A stretch of 64,000 nucleotides of DNA, from assembly GCF_037975245.1 (NCBI RefSeq), contig NC_092581.1, positions 1,624,501 to 1,688,500 of the forward strand, given 5' to 3'. Source of the stretch: Apostichopus japonicus (lineage: Eukaryota > Echinodermata > Holothuroidea > Aspidochirotida > Stichopodidae). Shown here in pieces: positions 10,801 to 25,800 of the stretch. The translations under genes were made by a program, and so were the position numbers. Numbering within the stretch: the stretch's first letter is position 1; every line of letters begins with the position of its first letter. Under the pieces are notes generated by a model that saw only the letters and a program-made list of their open reading frames with translations, had not been told where the DNA came from and did not search any database.

Positions 10801-13800
10801 GAAAAATTTCTAAGCTTTACAAAAAAATTTCCCTGTCTTAATAATTCCTCCACATGAACCATCACCATAGCAATACTTTCATCTGCTTCATCAGTTTGTC
10901 AAACTAGGCTGACAAAATATTGAGGCTGGCCTCGATATGTTTCAAGCGAAGTAAATTTTTCTCTGAAGAAAATTGGTCCTTATCTAGTGCATGCATCTGG
11001 ATTTTTTTTTGAAAAGTTGTCAGGCCAGAGCGGCCTGCCAGAATTGTTCTAATGTAGAGCCTGCTGGGAAAGTAATTGGTTTTTAATCCCATGTATACCT
11101 TGGACACAGGAGGAAGATGCTGAAATATGTGATGTGCATTCTTGTAATTCTCAAGTGGCATGTTAATCCAATCATTGCCCGTAGGCTTGAGGGCGGCATC
11201 AGTTTTAAGATGCGCTGAGGATGGGATCGACCGAAATTTGAATATATATGGTTACACAAGTATGTAAAGAGTATATAATGACCAACTTGAATAGCTTAGG
11301 CAATTAGTTGAGCTAGCAGATTGGTGATATGTCATTTTTTGTCTAATTGCCTACTAATTGCACGATGTAGCCACCATATTTTGACTAATTAAGAACCCAG
11401 TCGTTGACCCGCACGCCTTAAGAAGTATCTATCCTATTTCTTTGTTTTTAATAATGGGTCAAGAGGAGGGACGGTGTATCTGACCTTAGATTCAAAGCAA
11501 CTGGTTATATTTCGCTGCATTTGGGGATTGGGAAGAGAAACCTAAACCATATACCATTAGCATGGTAGGTTACAGTGTACGTTACAGTGTACGTAATAAA
11601 AGATTTTTACCCTGTCCGCTGAAAGTTTGCCACTTTTGTGTACTTGTACTCATAGCCTGGGTTTAAAATACTTGCTAAAAGTAACATAAATATCTGCAGT
11701 ATGCCTGTTGTTAATATATATGTATATGCATAGAAAACTGTGAGTTGAAATAACTTTCCTCAAAGAATTATGATAATTACTAGCTCATTGTTCCATCTAA
11801 CTTGCACGGTTGAGAAAGAGTGTTTTATGACTTTGATATGTCATGGAACAACAGCGCACGAGTTACTTTTGCAGAATGAAATGAGTTGATACAGCAGAAA
11901 CACACATAAACCCATATATAGTTGTATAAATCTAATGACAAGATTACATTACAAATAAAAGTGTTTAAAACTTTTTTAGCACATTAGATTCGTGACAAAT
12001 ATCATATACTCTGTAGTCAGTACCAGTATTAATCTGGAAAAATAGCTGTTAACCTGCTAGCAAGCCATGGCTATGTGTCATGTAATTAGAAACCTATATT
12101 TGTTGTCAAATATAAAACCCTGTTACAGCTGTGGCTACAGAAATACAGAGAACAGTTCTTGACCTTAATATGTCTGCTGGTAACAGGTCTAGGTGCAGTC
12201 TGTGTGTAGAATGTCTTTGCCAGAACAAAGTACCCCACCAATTCATGTCCTTTTTTGGGGGGGTTGCTAATTGTGTCATCAAACAAATTTCTCACTTGTA
12301 ATATATCAAGTGTCATCGTTTTATGCAAATGCTAGATGTGAACAAAAGTCATACACTGCCTAAGTGGACAAAAAATTCGTAAAAAGAAATTCGTAGTAAC
12401 ACTTTTTGAGGACGTTTGCAGCTGAAAAACTGTCTGTTTTCACTGAAATCATCCAAAAAGGCAAGCAAGGCTATAATTAACTGGCAACAAACTAAAGCTG
12501 GCCCCAGAGTTGGTTGGTGGATGTTTCAGAAAGAAAATAGATGAAAAACTTCCCACAACGTATTCTTTGTAACAGTGCAGAAATATCTAGAAACAGAAAC
12601 AGAGCTTTTTCTTAACAAAAGGGGGGATATCATTGTGCATTTGTGTTTGATGCTGTTCTTTCAAGTCTCCGTTCCCTTCAGTTAATTGATTTTGCTTTAC
12701 GTTGACATATATATTACATTATTTTGGTTTCATGGTTGTCAACAGGACCTATTACATATATTGTATGTTTCTGTCTAGACTCTGTTGAGTGCGATCTGCA
12801 AATTTTTACCTTATTTACGATCTTCTTCTTCTTCTATAACTTGACACTTTCCTTAATAATGTTATGTGGCTCCAATCATCTACAGATGCCTGCGAGACAG
12901 TTACACACAAAACTCTGGGCTACACATAGTGCATTTTGTTGAATCAGCCTGTTGAATTTTAAAATACAACTAAACAATAGGTATACTTTAGAGTTTGTTT
13001 GTGTTGCTATTCCACAGTGCAGTAGGTTTCCACCAATGTCATTTGACAAATTTTAAGTTTTGTTGGAGTTTGACAGATACAGTAAGTGCAGCAGTTTGTG
13101 CTGGGTTTTATCATGGAGATGTATGCATGTGCAAAGACTGCCGTGGTTAGGCTAATTTAAACCTGTCCACTTTAATGTATGGAAGTTGCCTGGAGTACCA
13201 TGGAGGTAGAACGGCAATATTTCAAGGCCCTTTGCTCAAAACTACCCTGCTATCTGCACAATTACTTTCTGTCTTTCTGGAACAACACTTTCAGACCTTA
13301 CGGCAAGATTTTTGGATGAATTTTTATTCCAGATTAGCTATATGTGTCAAATTAAGTCCACTGTGATGGATGGCAATTGACAAGATAAAAAAAGCCAGTG
13401 GGTGCAATCCATGTAGCCTATTAGTATGCTGGATGTATGTCTACAGGGATAAAACAAATTTATTTGCAAGAACTTTTCCATGTTTCATCTTTTTGAAAGA
13501 GCAATATTTTTGTTTAGAATTCAATTAAACCAGCTGGGTCCATCATGAAAAACAAGTTCTCTTCCTTAATTGATATACATTTTGCCACCTGAGGGGGCAC
13601 CACGGAGAAAGGACAGATATGGAGAGTTGGGGCTTACCCAAATCGTATTCAAAGTTTTGATCAGTTCCATGCAAGTTCTAAACATCATCAGTTAAACTAC
13701 CTTAATGTTTAATAACATATGCTAAATATTGCTAGATGTCTGGCAAATTTATTTTTGTGAAGGTCCTAACCCTTTAGAGAATTCTCAGACATTGAAATAT

Positions 13801-16800
13801 CTTCTATGCAACGTTGTCTAGACATTTTGCGTTTCACCAGTATTAAATTATGTTTTATACATCAGTGGCCGCATTGTTGTAGCTATAAATGTTGTAAATG
13901 CCTAAGGTGGGATTTACACTTCATACCTCTCAGGCTTTAACAATTTGAAAATAAAGGGATTTTTTTTTCTTCAAGCTTTTACTTTGAATCATGAGACATG
14001 AGACCCTTGACATGCATCGTCTGTCTTCTATCTGGAAATATCATTTTTAATATGAATAATGAACAAGAGGAGTCTTATCATGAAGATGTTTTTATTTGAT
14101 AGTTTTCATTTCCTCTTTTTTAAAATTTTGTCTGACAGCTGCCTTTGGTTGCATTGGAGCAGGTAACAGATGAGAATGCTAAATCATGCCTGCAACAGAT
14201 ATTGGCAGATGTTCTCAGCAGACTTCAGATAACGTGTCAACCAGAATGGAAATTACCAGACCTAACACCGTGCTTCCTGGTAGCAAATACTCCGGTGGGT
14301 ATATCATGCTTTATATAAACCATCGAGCGGTTTTTCGTGAAAGACGCAAAGATATTCTGTTAAATGGTTGTTATAGTTACCAATACTCCATTCAAACTAT
14401 ATTTAAGTCTGACATTAACTAGAGAGAGGGTAATTACTGCACATTAAGTCACATAGCAACCGTTCAAGTTTTTTCGGCAGTGTATTACAAGTTTACCAGT
14501 TCAATCTACCAATTAAATATTATTACTGTACAGTATGATCAAGTGAACATTTCATAATATATAAGCAATTAATGACTAATTCCCAGACAATTTTGATATT
14601 AGTTTTAACTTCACATTTTGCTCTGTACTGATCATGATTATCACACCAACTTTAAACCAACTCATGAAGCGTTCAAGTGCAACTCAATTACTGTAGCTTT
14701 ACTAAAGAATTTTATTGTCAAAATTACCACGAAAGTTGTTTGTATTTAAATTCAGAGTGTTATTTCTTTAGGCTGTTATGTAGACACTACTGCAACTTGA
14801 AGCAAATTCTTGGAGTAGCAAAGTTATATAAATTTCATGAATTTGTTAAGTACCGTCCTGTATGTTTCAGTGTACAAAATAACCGGGAGAGTGTGTTAGT
14901 CACATTTAATTGATATCAACAAACAGTTTGATCAAATATTTGCCAAGTTGTGTGAAATTGATTTAAACTACATCAACGAGTCACCACCATGTTTCAAGTG
15001 GCTAGTTAATGAACTGTTACTATTGCCTTGAAAAGTCATCAGTAATTGTCCCAAAATTTTACCCATGATAACAATTTGCTATAAGTTCCCAAGAGTACTT
15101 TTCTGAAAGTTGTAATCCCCCTAAATTATTCCTGACAATGAGGACGATCAAATGTCATTGTGTCGGTACGTACTTTTAGAAGTGGCACTAAAATGCTTGT
15201 TGACATTTGAGAGATTGGGTGACCACTATCTGACTTTCTAGGATATCATTTCTAGCATATCGTATTTGGGGCCATTTTCGAGACAGTACTGATGACCTTT
15301 GATAACAAGTGAGGTGAACTGTGAAGAAGTAATTGCTGCATGTAAAGATTGCTAATTGTCACTTTCTGCTCTTCTCTTCATTGCCAGGCAACCAATAGTG
15401 CCTTTCACAACTCTGTCAAACCCCTCCTTCAGAAGTCCATCCTGAAAGCTTCACCCGTGTCACTTTTCTTTGCATCCAATTTGGCGGAAGCGGAAGACAA
15501 AGTCAGTGCGGACTTGCTGACAGTCCTATCCGATATGTCACCTTCGTCTTCTGCGTTCGATGTCGACGTCTACATGAAGAACTTAAAGAGCAAAGTCCTC
15601 GGTAACGTGCTAATGTACATCGAAGTAGTTCCCACGACGATGACATTATTCGAAAGGTGAGAGCTAGTATTGAATAATCCCTTGAGGTTTGATCACTTCT
15701 CAATGCCATGTCTTACTCTTCTATTTAAGCAAGCTATATCTTTCTGGGAATGTAATTTCGTAGAGTACAAATATAGAGATTTCAAACACATAGGAATATT
15801 TACATAATGTAATATGCATGAAGCATTTAAAGGGCAAGCTACCGGTCTCCAATTAAGTTTGTAAAGATCGTAAAGATTCTACGATGATGACGATGACATT
15901 TGAAAGGTGAGAGTGCAATATAGTTTTTCAGCAGTTCTGAGAGGTTTCCACATGCAGTGGCACATTTACAGCTCATATTAATATGAAGCTTAGGTCATAA
16001 ATCTGGGAAAGGCAATTTATCAGAATGTGAGAAACACAGCATTCCATGAAAGGATATTTACATAACACAGAAAAAATGAAGGATTTTAAAGGGTTAAGTC
16101 CCTAAGTAATCTCATAATGTACGCCAAAGCCATTCTCACAGCGATGACTTTTATTGGAAAGGTGCCACGGGACTCCTTGTAAGTTTTCATAACTTCTGAC
16201 GCATCTAGCTTTTGTTAGTCCTAATTTCTGGGAATGCAATTTATTGCAGTGTGATCTACAAACACTGCAATCCATGAAAGGTCATGTACATAATGCAATA
16301 TACATGAAGAATTTATAGACCAAAGTCCTATAAAGTAATTTCGTAAATGTACAGGTTCCTAGGTGATGACTTTATCCAAAGATTAGAGAGGAATTCTTTT
16401 GAGTTTTGGCTGCTTCCTATACTTATACCTATGCCCTTTAAATTAATAAGACCAATATTTTAAAATTTTATTTTATTTGAGTATGATAGCAAAACAAAAT
16501 AAGAAATGAAGACATATTTACATGATTGAACGAATATAAAGATCCTCATTGTCGCCTCAAACAAACCTGTGACCTTTCACTACCAAATGGACCTCAGGGC
16601 TTTTGGTACCTCAGACTGGCATTGTTTTCCAAACAGGGCTCTGGTTCCCAAGCCAGTAAACTGGAAATGTGATGGCCAAACAATTCTATCAAGTTTTCTG
16701 CTATTGAACTCATTTTAGATAAAATAGCTAAGTATGTTGATTTTCTGAATGTAGTAAGAGTCAACCACATGAATAAGTTTACAATGTTGATGAAAGAATA

Positions 16801-19800
16801 CAATCCTGATTTTTACATGAAGAATTTCAAACGCCACAAATTTATTGGCACAGCAATCTATAAATATATGTACAATGAAGTAGTTGGCAATAACAGTGAC
16901 GGAAATTTTGACAGTAGGAGGTATATACCTCTCAATAATTGTATAACGGCTCGTCGTTACAGCCCTCTTTCGTAAAGAAGATACAATCTCATGGCTCTTG
17001 GTGCAAAACATTCAGTCAATTTCGAAAAACAAAATGTGGCCAACAAACGTGTACATAGCTCAATCATGTGTCTCCATTATTAAATTAGAAGTATCTGGGC
17101 TGAATTAGGCTATGCGTATTCTCGACTGTTTGCCAGTGCTTCCTTGGGTGCTTGTACAAACAATTCATATATTTAGTCCTGGATCAGTTCAGTACAATTA
17201 CATTTTGCTGCGTGCGATCGAGGGGATTTACGTCATTCATATCACAAGTCCAACCGAAGCAAAGTTTATAGGGAGGGTATTATTGCTTGGCAGCGTTCTC
17301 ACATTAAATATAAATTTTGCATCAACCACTTGATCGTAGAAAATTATATCCTCCACTTCCTCCTCTTCACCCCATCTCCAGCCTTCCACTAACCCTCCCC
17401 TCCCCCATCCCTCCTCCCCTCCCTCCTCCCCACGGTTTTTAACGGGATTGGTTAAATATGGTAATGTGAACAGTATATGCGACCTTCATATTTTATCGGA
17501 GTACTGGGTTGTCACGAATATTCATAACTTCAATTGATATTTTGGTAAATTCTACTGTCTTTGTCACTCTTTTTCTCTCTCTGTTTTTGTTTTTGTTTTG
17601 TTCTTTTGCAATGTTTTGCACATAGCTCATGTTGGTCCTGTAGATCACACACAACAGCAGTAGAGAATATCATTTCATGTTGCACATAAATCTCTTCTTT
17701 CCAAATGATCATGGCATGTGTGAGTGATAGATCTACTAGTACCTACAGAGATGAGGCCATTTATTTCAATTTATAGCTCACCTTACCGTTTCGACAGACA
17801 ACTTCATCTTTTCCTCTGTTGACTCTTTTCACATTGTATTTGACATTATATTGGTTTTGACAAGGGCCTCTAACAGCACTAACATTAACTCTTGTGTCAT
17901 TACACTAAAAGGTCCTGTTGCCATGGTGATGCACATTCCTATAACTTGAAACCCTAGAAAAGATGGCGTATTCTAATGTTAAATGGTGGCTTTTATACCT
18001 CAAAGGAATAGCACAAAGATCGATTTCACAATAAACTCAAACTGTCATACTGGGAAGCCGCTGTATAAACTCTCGGTCTCGAGGCAGCATTTGACATCGA
18101 TTTAGCAATAGATCTTCCATGCAGTATGGGTACCAATATCCCATCACTATGGAATTCACGAGCTAGACATTTCAGATAATGAAGACATTTCTGAGTTCCT
18201 TTATTGCATGATGTTTGTTTGTATATTGATGGGTAGGTGTACAGTAGGGCTGGAGGATTCAAGTCCACAGTTTCCCAGACTTGGCTAATTGGACATGGAA
18301 TCCTTGCACTTGGGATTATATCCAGACTGGGATTAGTGGGCGAGTCCAATCGAATCGATATATTATATAGATGTTGAAATTTTAGTAGAATTAAATTATC
18401 ATTAATCATAGTCATCATTAGGTAAAATTGCAAGCAGTGTTTGGAGGGTTTAAAGTAATTTCCATGGTCATGCAAATTTGTTTAAAAGCAAGAAAAATTT
18501 TTGATTCTTTGCATTAGCCTTTTATTGCCCCATTCATTATAAATACATCAGCAATCATTTTTAAGGGTATCATTTGTAACAATTTGTACTTCACAATCAT
18601 TGCGGTATACATTTTTATGCCAAAATTTTGGCCTAATCTAAAGGCTTAGTTTGATATTGTAATGGTTGGATAATGTGTTTACAAACAGTGCTTCGAAGTG
18701 CTTTGGAATCTTATTTGCTATTCTATATGTAAATGTTCCATTTCTTGCAAATTAGCAAACAGCCATGAAACTAAATGCATCAATGCATTTGGAGACTTTA
18801 TAAAATATGGGTTTTCAGAATTGAGATAGTGATGTACTGGATAATCAAGCTGTTGGTGTAGATAGGGTTAGAATACATCACAATTAATCAGGCTTCCCTG
18901 TTTTTACAATGAAAGTAAACCATCCAGCAGGCAAACTAAATTGTCATGATTTTCTAAAGGTCTTTGTATTATTCAAAACTGGCACTTTTCTAGGACACAA
19001 ACACTAAGAAAAGTACATGTTTAGGCTAGTTGGGTACTTTTAAGACCGTTTCATTGCATGTCTCCCTTTAGGCAATAAGTCTGTGAAAAGTGAAAAGTGA
19101 AAAACAGCAAATGGAATCACCATCTGTTTGACGCTATCAACATTTCAAACCTGCCTACCTCATGCTTGATCGATAGTCTGGTGATTCATATGCTTGTAAG
19201 CACTTACAAACATAAAGTATCTGGTGAATTAGAAAACCAGTTATTGTCAAAATAACATTACTTTATCACCATGGTGATTTAAATTGTGGAACATGTTTTA
19301 TGATGTGTCTCGTACAAACTTAATTTTAAAGTATCATTTCATACTCCAGTTTTGAATTTTTTTAAATGACATAATTATAGTTTTTGTAGTATTATTATCA
19401 ATGATGACCTAATTATAGTCCTGTATTCAAGTGTAATTCTCTTTTCAACTTGTTGCCAAAATAAAAACCAAAAAAAAATGCCTCTTTTTTTATTATGTAT
19501 GGAGTGATATTTGCAGAGCAACAATGTTGAAGGTTGTATACTTTTGTTTCATTTTATTTGCATGTTTTTTTTTGGTATGTTTTGTTTTGAGACATCTTTT
19601 TAGAACTAAATGTAAGTATGTTAATTGCCCTTTGTCATTTTAGAAATAATATCATGTAGTGTCAATAGCACACATCTTGTCTGCATTCGTTAAGCAACTA
19701 AAAGGATTATGTGTTAAAGTTTAATTTCGCTCAGTGATCATACCTATAGTTGTGAAACAGAATTACACATGCAGTAAGAAATCAAACACTATGATTGAAG

Positions 19801-22800
19801 TGTCAGTAGTGTGACAAACAGCTGCAGTCTTTCAAGGCATTGAAGATTCGCCCAAACCCGTGCCGCACTCTGAAAAAGTTAACTTTCAGTTGCTTGCAAG
19901 TTAAGTTTTCTGCTTGTCGCTACAAATTGTAGACAGTAATGAAACGTGATACCTTGTTATCTTTAGCTGGACCTGAGATGTCCTTCGCTGTATCGTTTAT
20001 ACACTGTGCTGTGGGTATTGATCTCAGCTGTAAGTACTGACTGTACACTAGTGTCTAATTACCGATGGTAGCAAGCTGTGTGTCTATTTTCTGGGATCGA
20101 TGGTGGTGTCTAACACATTCGAAACTAGGTCAGATTACCGGCATAAGACGTTTCTTTTTATGCGAGTCTTCACACACTTTAAAGGTATCAGTTATTCTAA
20201 AGCTATCCTGACACTGCAGTGTTTGGTTTACAAGGTATGTTTCACATTGAAGTGTATACAGTATATCAAAGACAGGTTTGGAACTTTTCAACCAAAATTT
20301 CACTTTATGTACATTTCAGACACATTTTCTGTGTCAAGAAGATGTCAAATGAGCTATGATCTTGAGAAGGATTTCTAACCATGTGATCTGTCTGTGTCAG
20401 CAGTGTGACAAACAGCTTGCAGTCGTTAAAGATCGTAGATTACTAAGAACTTTTTGAAGTCACACATATTGGTTTCCTGATCTTCCATGATAAACTAGGT
20501 CTGGTTAAACCGTCCTATCACATACACCCTGGTTGTGTCCCATGCAGTCTGCTAAACAACTCTGCCAATTATAAAATATAATATCTACCCATGGAGAACC
20601 TTCTGTCAGGCTTTGGTTCTCAGTTACTGAAAGGTGTTGAACAGATTCGCTCTCAGTTGCTGTCACTTTTTCACCTGGCAAACATGTCAGCCTACACTGT
20701 TTAGTAGTTGCTAGTAAAAACAGCTTAGCTATGATTATCTCCAACTGATTACCTATAGTTTCTGTTGGTAATTGCTATGTACCCTTTTCTTGGTTTGAAC
20801 ACCCAACGAAAATGAATGGAATATAAACTACATAGTGCTTAAATGAGATGAGTTTATGTGAACAATAATGATTCTGGCTTATAACTACACGATAAGACAT
20901 TCCATAAAGTGATACTTTTTAGATCTTTTTCTCATTTTGCCCTTTGAGTCATCCACATCAGTTTAGATGTTAGCTATTGTTTATATAGTTACATGCTAAT
21001 AAGAATATCAAATGATAACTTTTTTCCTTAGTGTTGATCTTTCTTGTGTGAAATGCAAGAATGGTTTATAAGTTTTTCATGTGAACTACTATAAAATGCT
21101 TTGATATATGGTTGGGAATAAGCTGGTTACACTATCAATGGCCCTGGCTGCCTGTCTGCAGGAAGGTATTAGTTATTCTAAAGCTATCTGATACAGTGTT
21201 TAGTTTATAAGGTACATTTCACATTGAAATGTATATATCAAAACAAGTTTGGAACTTTTCAACCAAAATTTCTGTCTTCACTACATATACATTTCAGACA
21301 CATTTTCTGTCTCAAGAAGACATCAAATGAGCTAAGGTCTTGAGAAGGACTTCTTAACCATGATCTGCCTGTCTTCAGCAAGACTTGAACAAGTCTTTTT
21401 GTCCGATCCTATCAAAAACGCCAATACTCTCTTCAAGAAGATATCAATTATTAAAGCTTTGCGTCATTTTATGTTATCATGGAATCTTGACTTTGCAATA
21501 TCTAGTATGAAAGATAGCCAATGGAAGTGTAGGTATCTTGCCAAACTTAATAGGATGTGCAGTTTGCCAAGATCTCTCTGAACTGCGATGATGTTTCTCA
21601 CATCGTAATACTTCACCTAATAGTATTGTATGAATTAGCTCAGAAAATAAAGATATTATCTCTGATTTATGGCAATCTTGCTTATGTTTCATTTCAAAAT
21701 TCATCTTGTTTGCTGTTCTTTCAACACTAGAGTATTTAGCCTCTGGTACTGTTTAATGTCCTCAACTTGATATCTATAACTTGATATCATAAAAAGGACT
21801 CAATACTTATGACAAGTACCTTAACTGCTGGTAAATCCGCCTCTTCAATTAAATCTGCTTGTCAACACTGTCTCTTTGTGAGATTATAGATTTTAGGTTA
21901 TCAGTATTTGGCCCCATAGGTTAACATGCTAAAAAAATTGTTTAAATTTGAATTAGGTTCTTTTTTGGATATATCTGCAAAATATTTCTAAAAAATTTAG
22001 GGATGATGAGATTTGACGACTAAAGGACTCATTAGAGGGAAATGTCTCGACTGTGGAAGGAAACTGCATGTTACAGTTGGAGGCAAAAGCTTCCTTTCTC
22101 TTCCTTGCCTTTCTAACATATTTTGGGGAGCAAGACTTCTGGCCTTCAAGATGTTTATCGTCAGAAACTAGTCGTAGCTGTTTGCAATTTACTCTGATGG
22201 AAACGGAAGCTTGTCGGTAATCGAACAGCAACAAATGCAGCTACTTATCACTAATGTAATTTACGACTTTAAAGTGACATATTCACATTCTATCTCAGGG
22301 GCCTTCGCTTTTGATCTCGTGTATCTTTATTCACAGCAGAGTTATGCACGATGTCGCGGCTGCAATTTGTTGTGAGGGTATATCTCGCTTGTTTCTCATG
22401 GATTGGTTATTTGAGAATCTTATGTATCTACTTTGATAAGGCAGTCTCTGTCTCTTAGTGAATAGCAAAAGTACAGTGACTTAAAACAGATTACCGATCC
22501 CCAGCTGTTGAAGTTTATACTCATAGCTAAGACCTTGATGAGGTATTCCATTCCCTATTCTTTCTGTTTCATATTGCCTAAGCGACTTGGTTTATGAGAT
22601 ATGAAATCCTGCTGGGTTTGTCACCTTGACACTAATGGCACGTTTGGCTGGCCATGCAGCGGGGGGGGGGGGGAGATATAGCATGAAACTGGTAGAAGAT
22701 ATTTTAGTAACAGTGCAGGAGATTATGTGAAAGTCATATACCAGTATAAAGTATATATTGGAGCCCTCATAAAGTTATTATCACAGCAATAATCACACAT

Positions 22801-25800
22801 GTATTTCTACGTTTCACTTACCATGAAACAAGGTCTACCATGTGAAGCATATGGCCACCACTATGCATGATGGCATCGCAATGAAGTGAAAGACGTATGA
22901 CATTTCATTGCTCAGGTTCGGTCCATTGCTATGACAACATTTGGAAGAAAACTATTAAGTAATTGCCACAAAAGCAGCTGTGAATATGAAATCATTTTGC
23001 CACAGCTACTAGAGATTAACTTCATGTTCTGTAGGTATTGCGGCCATTTTTACAGTTGCTAGGGACTAAAGACCAAAGTTTGAAGAGCAAGTTTATAATG
23101 TAGTCCTTGTGAAGTATATATACAAACTGTACATTGCAAATATTCTTTCTCATAATAGTCTCATCCAGAGGATGGTTACAAATCTCAGGAAACTTTGTAC
23201 TTTTCAAAGCAAACATCAACACCTTGCCAAGACAAGATAGGAATGCTACCTTCAGGGTCAAAAGACCTAAAAAAGCTTGACTTCCTTCAATGGATTTTCC
23301 CATTTGGTGTAAAGTAGACAGGTTAAATTCTCTATATGAACAAAACATCACAGTAAAACAAAATATGGTACCCCCTGCTGTAGGCCTGCACACATTCTTC
23401 AGTCTCCAGAATATTTTGAGCACAATACTCCACAAAGTTTGTAGCATCCCTCCCATTTTAAGTATTTTGCCCAACTTCACAGCAGCAGTTCTCAAATCAG
23501 ACCATTCATTGGTTGATAATTGGTCAAATCCTTTCACCTCTATATGTTTTCATGCAATAAACAATAGTGTTTGGTTTGTTTTGTTTATTCAGCATCATCA
23601 AGGCTGAACATCTTTCTCCAATGCAATTTACAGTGACATTGAAAGCGTCCATTTTAAAATCTTGGAACCCTCCATGCTTCAGCATTTTATATGATAGTAA
23701 TACCAGCTCTCTTCATATTTTACTCCTTTATTACTCACAGTTATTGATGGTGTGAAGTTTTCGAAATACTTTTTGTGCTAATAAGGTGGTGCACATAACA
23801 GGAGGTACCATTCATGTTAGCAATAATTCTTTCTTCTAATTTACAACAGTTAAGCATTTGACTCTGTGTTCTCGTTGCTAGAGAACAGTCTGAGGTGTAA
23901 AGGTATAGACAGTTTAGAGTTAGTGACATGGTATGTTAACATTTTCTCCTAGCCTTATATTTATAGATTTGGGTGAAAGAAATACATTATCCAGAAATAA
24001 AGATAAAAGATTTACTGTTGGTGTTTTTCTTTGAAAGTTTGTATATTTTTCACCTTGTTTTCAGCTTTATGTTCAAGGTGCCGAAGACTGTTGGAGCTGT
24101 TGCGGTAGCCTCCAGACAGACGAAAGGAAAAGGTACGCAAACAGTTCCTCCCATTTAACATCTTTCCTGGCGAGAAGTTATAGCTGATTGAAGTACAATG
24201 TAATGATGGTCCACGGTGTATTATGATGTACAGCATCTGCAGAAATGACGTAATAGAATTTGTGTAAACATTTCACCATGTCGTTACTGTAGGCTTAAGC
24301 TTTTGCTAGTGAGGTTGAAACAAAAATAAAACGAGTTTTGAATTTTAATAGAAAAGTCCTGAACTTTTTTTCCATTTGGAATTGTTTTTGTTTTTCTTAG
24401 TTTCCATAAGTACTTGAATAGTAAATACCCTTCTTTCAAGTGTAGAATATTAGGAAAAGCAAACAGATACTGTTGAGAACAATTTTTAACATGCTGAAAC
24501 AGAATACCGAATATGTGATAGGCAATGATATCTTTAGTATGTGTCCTTAAGTTAACAAGAAAGCTAGGAACTGTATTTTATGTCAGACATAGATAAGTAT
24601 TTTTCCCAAAGCCAAAATGCTAAAGTTGATCATTAGAATTAATACATTTCAATTATTTCCTTCTTTCAGGACGTGGAGGCAACAAATGGCTTTCACCTCT
24701 CGGTTGTGCGATGTTCACAGCGCACGTCCAGTTTCAAAGTGGTACAAAGCTAGGCTCGAAACTTCCTTTCCTCCAGCACATGCCAGCGTTAGCAGCCGTG
24801 GAGGCTATCCGTACCAGACCAGGCTATGAGGTGAGGGAAATTAAGATGTCAGCAAATTCAGGGATGTTCTGGGTGTTTAAACGAAAGTTACATCTTTATT
24901 TCATGTAATAGAGATGCTTCTGATGAACAACACTATGTCAAAATGTTTAAATGTTCTTCAGAACAAGCCCCCAGTACAAATAAATCTACAAAATGATTGA
25001 ACTGCTTCTGTTTCTTTTCGGTAAATAATTTAAGCTAGTTCCCCTGAAGTATTTCTCCTGGTTTAATCTAAAGACATAACATTGTGATGTTGCAGACTTT
25101 TTCTAAACTACTCAATCTACATGAAATTACCTAGATACGGTTTCCATGACATCCAAATACAAAGGTAAATGAAATAGACTTTAGAGACACCTTGACAAAA
25201 GTACTAATCATTGCAGAACCCTTTGCAGTTCCTAATTTGATTTGATAAGATTGTAAGGAGATAGATAGGCATTATCTGTGTGCGGGGAGTTCAAACACCT
25301 TGATGCATTACGGGAGCGCCTCTACAAATGAGGGCTAAAGGGAAGAATGTTTGTGCAAATTTTCTCAAAGGAAAAGAAAGCCACATCCCTTGGGTGGCAT
25401 ACTAAGGGTAAACGTCATTAAGCCATTGCCAAAACTGCAAATTGAGCCTCAGTGATAAAGTTCAGACAGACATTTGAAAGTCGTTGAAAGGAGCGGTTCG
25501 TTTAAAATGCCGTGAAATTTACGAGATTAAAGAATTTTTTAGTCTGTTATTGCTTTGTTTTGGGTTTTTGATGTGAATTTAATTTCTTTAGTTTTTCTTC
25601 TTCATTAAGATCATTAATTTGGACTAGTCTTAAAAAGGAAAATAAAAGATATATTTAAAGAAAGAAATTAAGTAAATGGAACCGAAATTGTCTTTATACT
25701 GTTCCTGACAATGGTGATATAGCGATATGGTGTCTCTAATTTCACAAAGTTTGTTTATAGTGTTTTACACCAACAGAAGTATCGTTAAATTAAAAATAAA

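Noticed and set aside
18026-18475. 149-codon - strand ORF
   Set aside because: Unrecognised, with no neighbouring relic of a transposase or RT; inside an HLCS intron on the opposite strand.
23022-23537. 171-codon - strand ORF
   Set aside because: No recognisable motif, no splice context for a host gene, inside an HLCS intron with low-complexity composition; at most an old transposon trace.
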